Positions 13,940 to 15,091 of a stretch of 15,091 bases of DNA are shown here, piece by piece (position 1 is the first letter of the stretch; the number at the start of each line of letters is the position of its first letter). The DNA comes from CAYLZW01 sp964388085 (lineage in GTDB: Bacteria; Myxococcota; UBA727; CAYLZW01): contig CAYLZW010000128.1 in assembly GCA_964388085.1 (NCBI GenBank), forward strand, positions 1 through 15,091, read 5' to 3'. Both the position numbers and the translations under genes were made by a program. The notes beneath the pieces are model-generated. The model was given only the letters and a program-made list of their open reading frames with translations. It was not told the origin of the DNA and searched no databases.

Positions 13940-15091
13940 CACGGCGTCGCCGAACAACAACCAGCCGGCCATCAGCGCGCACAGCACCCGCAGCTCGCCG
14001 CGCTGCGCGGCGCGGCCGCCGCGGCTCGGTCGAGGCGTGGAGATGGACTGGGTCTCGGCGCCCGTACCGACGACGCGAGGGGCGCGCGCGGAGGGGATGG
14101 CCTGCGCCGGCGCCGCGCTCGCAGGTGAGTCCTGCGCGGGGAGCGCCGCGCTCGGCACCGACGGCGCGACCGGGAAGCCGGGGGACGACGCCATCGGCGA
14201 CGTCGCGGGGGTCGTGATGCGGCCGGCGGCGAGCGCCGGTGCCGCCGCTGGCGCGACCTCATCGCTCGAGAGCAGCAGCGAGAGCTGGTGCGCCGCGAGG
14301 GTGTCCTTCTGGCCGAGGCGCAGATAGCGACGAAGGTACGCCGCCTGCTTCAGGACGTTTCCTTCACCGCGCGCCAGCTCCGAGGCTCGACGCAAGAGGC
14401 GCGGATCCTCGGGTGCGTCCGCGAGCTGCTGCTCGACGGCGATGAGGTCCGGCTTCAGCGCGTCGCCGGCGCTGAAGCCGGCCTCGACGAGGGTCGCCCA
14501 CAAGGCGTGGGCCGCGGCGTGGTCGGGTTGGTGGGTCAGCGCACGTCCGACCGCCACGGCGGCGCTGGCGCGGAGCTTCTCGTCATCGGCGGCGAGCGCC
14601 GCTCGCGCACGCGTGACCTCTTCGTCGGCGAGCTGCGCGTTCAGGCGAGCCGCCGTCTCGCGCGGCGCGCGCAGATAGGTCGCGAGCAGGTCGGGCCAGC
14701 GCCGGCGCACGGACGCCACGGCCGGCGCGAGGATGGCCAGCACCTCGTCGGCGGAGGCCGGTCGGCGCTCCGTCTCCTTGTGGCTCATCCGGTGGACCGC
14801 CTCGTCGAGCTCGAGCGGTACGCTCGGGAGCACGTCGAAGAGCGAGAGCGACTTCGCCTGCGCCACCGCCATCAACGTCGCCGGGCCGAGCTCGCGCCGG
14901 TAGGGGTTTGTGCCGGTGACGAGCTCGAAGACGATCGTGGCGAGCGTGAAGAGGTCCGAGCGCCCGTCGATGTCGAGGCCGAGCGCTTGCTCCGGGCTCA
15001 TGTAGGCGGGCGTGCCTTGTACGGTGCCGAAGCTGCTCTTGTTGGGATCGAGGTCCATGCGCGCGAGGCCGAAGTCGCCGATCTTGATGCG
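13937..15091 (-). CDS. Ser/Thr protein kinase with C-terminal membrane helix (5' end outside window, probably truncated at 3' end)
   Basis: The window holds the C-lobe of a Hanks-type kinase and its C-terminal extension. Reading inward from the edge, IKIGDFGLAR supplies the intact DFG motif; then come GTPAYMSPEQ (activation-loop end), DGRSDLFTLATIVFELVTGTNPYRR (helix F) and RRPASADEVLAIL (end of the kinase fold). About 125 helical residues with TPR-like repeats follow (for example AVGRALTHQPDHAAAHALWA and ARGEGNVLKQAAYLRRYLRLG, each part of a longer helix). After them is an Ala/Pro-rich linker, basic residues (RPSRGGR) and a hydrophobic helix VLCALMAGWLLFGDAV that ends directly at TAG. The catalytic loop and ATP-binding Lys lie outside the window, so activity cannot be judged fully. 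The frame continues after the TAG into a TPR domain, so the intact protein was probably a membrane kinase with an outside TPR sensor or binding domain. Confidence 0.9.
   Translation of the reverse strand, partial: RIKIGDFGLARMDLDPNKSSFGTVQGTPAYMSPEQALGLDIDGRSDLFTLATIVFELVTGTNPYRRELGPATLMAVAQAKSLSLFDVLPSVPLELDEAVHRMSHKETERRPASADEVLAILAPAVASVRRRWPDLLATYLRAPRETAARLNAQLADEEVTRARAALAADDEKLRASAAVAVGRALTHQPDHAAAHALWATLVEAGFSAGDALKPDLIAVEQQLADAPEDPRLLRRASELARGEGNVLKQAAYLRRYLRLGQKDTLAAHQLSLLLSSDEVAPAAAPALAAGRITTPATSPMASSPGFPVAPSVPSAALPAQDSPASAAPAQAIPSARAPRVVGTGAETQSISTPRPSRGGRAAQRGELRVLCALMAGWLLFGDAV

Overview
The window is about 15.1 kb of very GC-rich DNA with strong G/C third-codon preference. Several features point to a Myxococcota-like (old deltaproteobacterial) chromosome: serine/threonine kinase genes in series, DUF4388/PATAN domains joined to receiver or kinase domains, and an AidB-like acyl-CoA dehydrogenase. 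The lineage is inferred from gene content, not from a marker gene. There is no phage, transposon, plasmid or CRISPR signature. Coding density is high, and the largest gap without a protein gene is the 267 bp (10565-10831) that holds the tRNA.

Left part, plus strand (1-3441): the C-terminal end of penicillin-binding protein 2 overlaps rodA by 4 bp. A protein with a JAMM-like metal-binding motif follows 1 bp after rodA. This is the end of a cell-elongation (rod) operon. A small unrecognised alpha-helical protein (2968-3441) follows after 105 bp that hold a hairpin and a 12-bp direct repeat.

Middle part, minus strand (10564 down to 3460): five genes run in the same direction with gaps of 10-73 bp. 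In transcription order they are a soluble Ser/Thr kinase, a PATAN-receiver-GAF-like regulator, TldD, TldE/PmbA and an AidB-like acyl-CoA dehydrogenase. The tldE ribosome-binding site overlaps the tldD stop codon.

At 10698-10784 a tRNA-Leu(CAA) lies alone on the plus strand, followed by a strong hairpin.

Right part, minus strand (15091 down to 10832): first comes a kinase gene cut by the window edge. An in-frame TAG ends it just after a predicted membrane helix, and the same frame then continues into a TPR domain, so a kinase-TM-TPR protein appears to be split by one amber codon. Next is an 876-residue protein with a degenerate receiver, a kinase domain lacking the DFG aspartate, a PATAN domain, a membrane helix and a periplasmic OmpA/MotB-like domain. 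It looks like a non-catalytic scaffold spanning the inner membrane to the cell wall. This protein, the split kinase and the JAMM-like protein in the rod operon are the most unusual items here.
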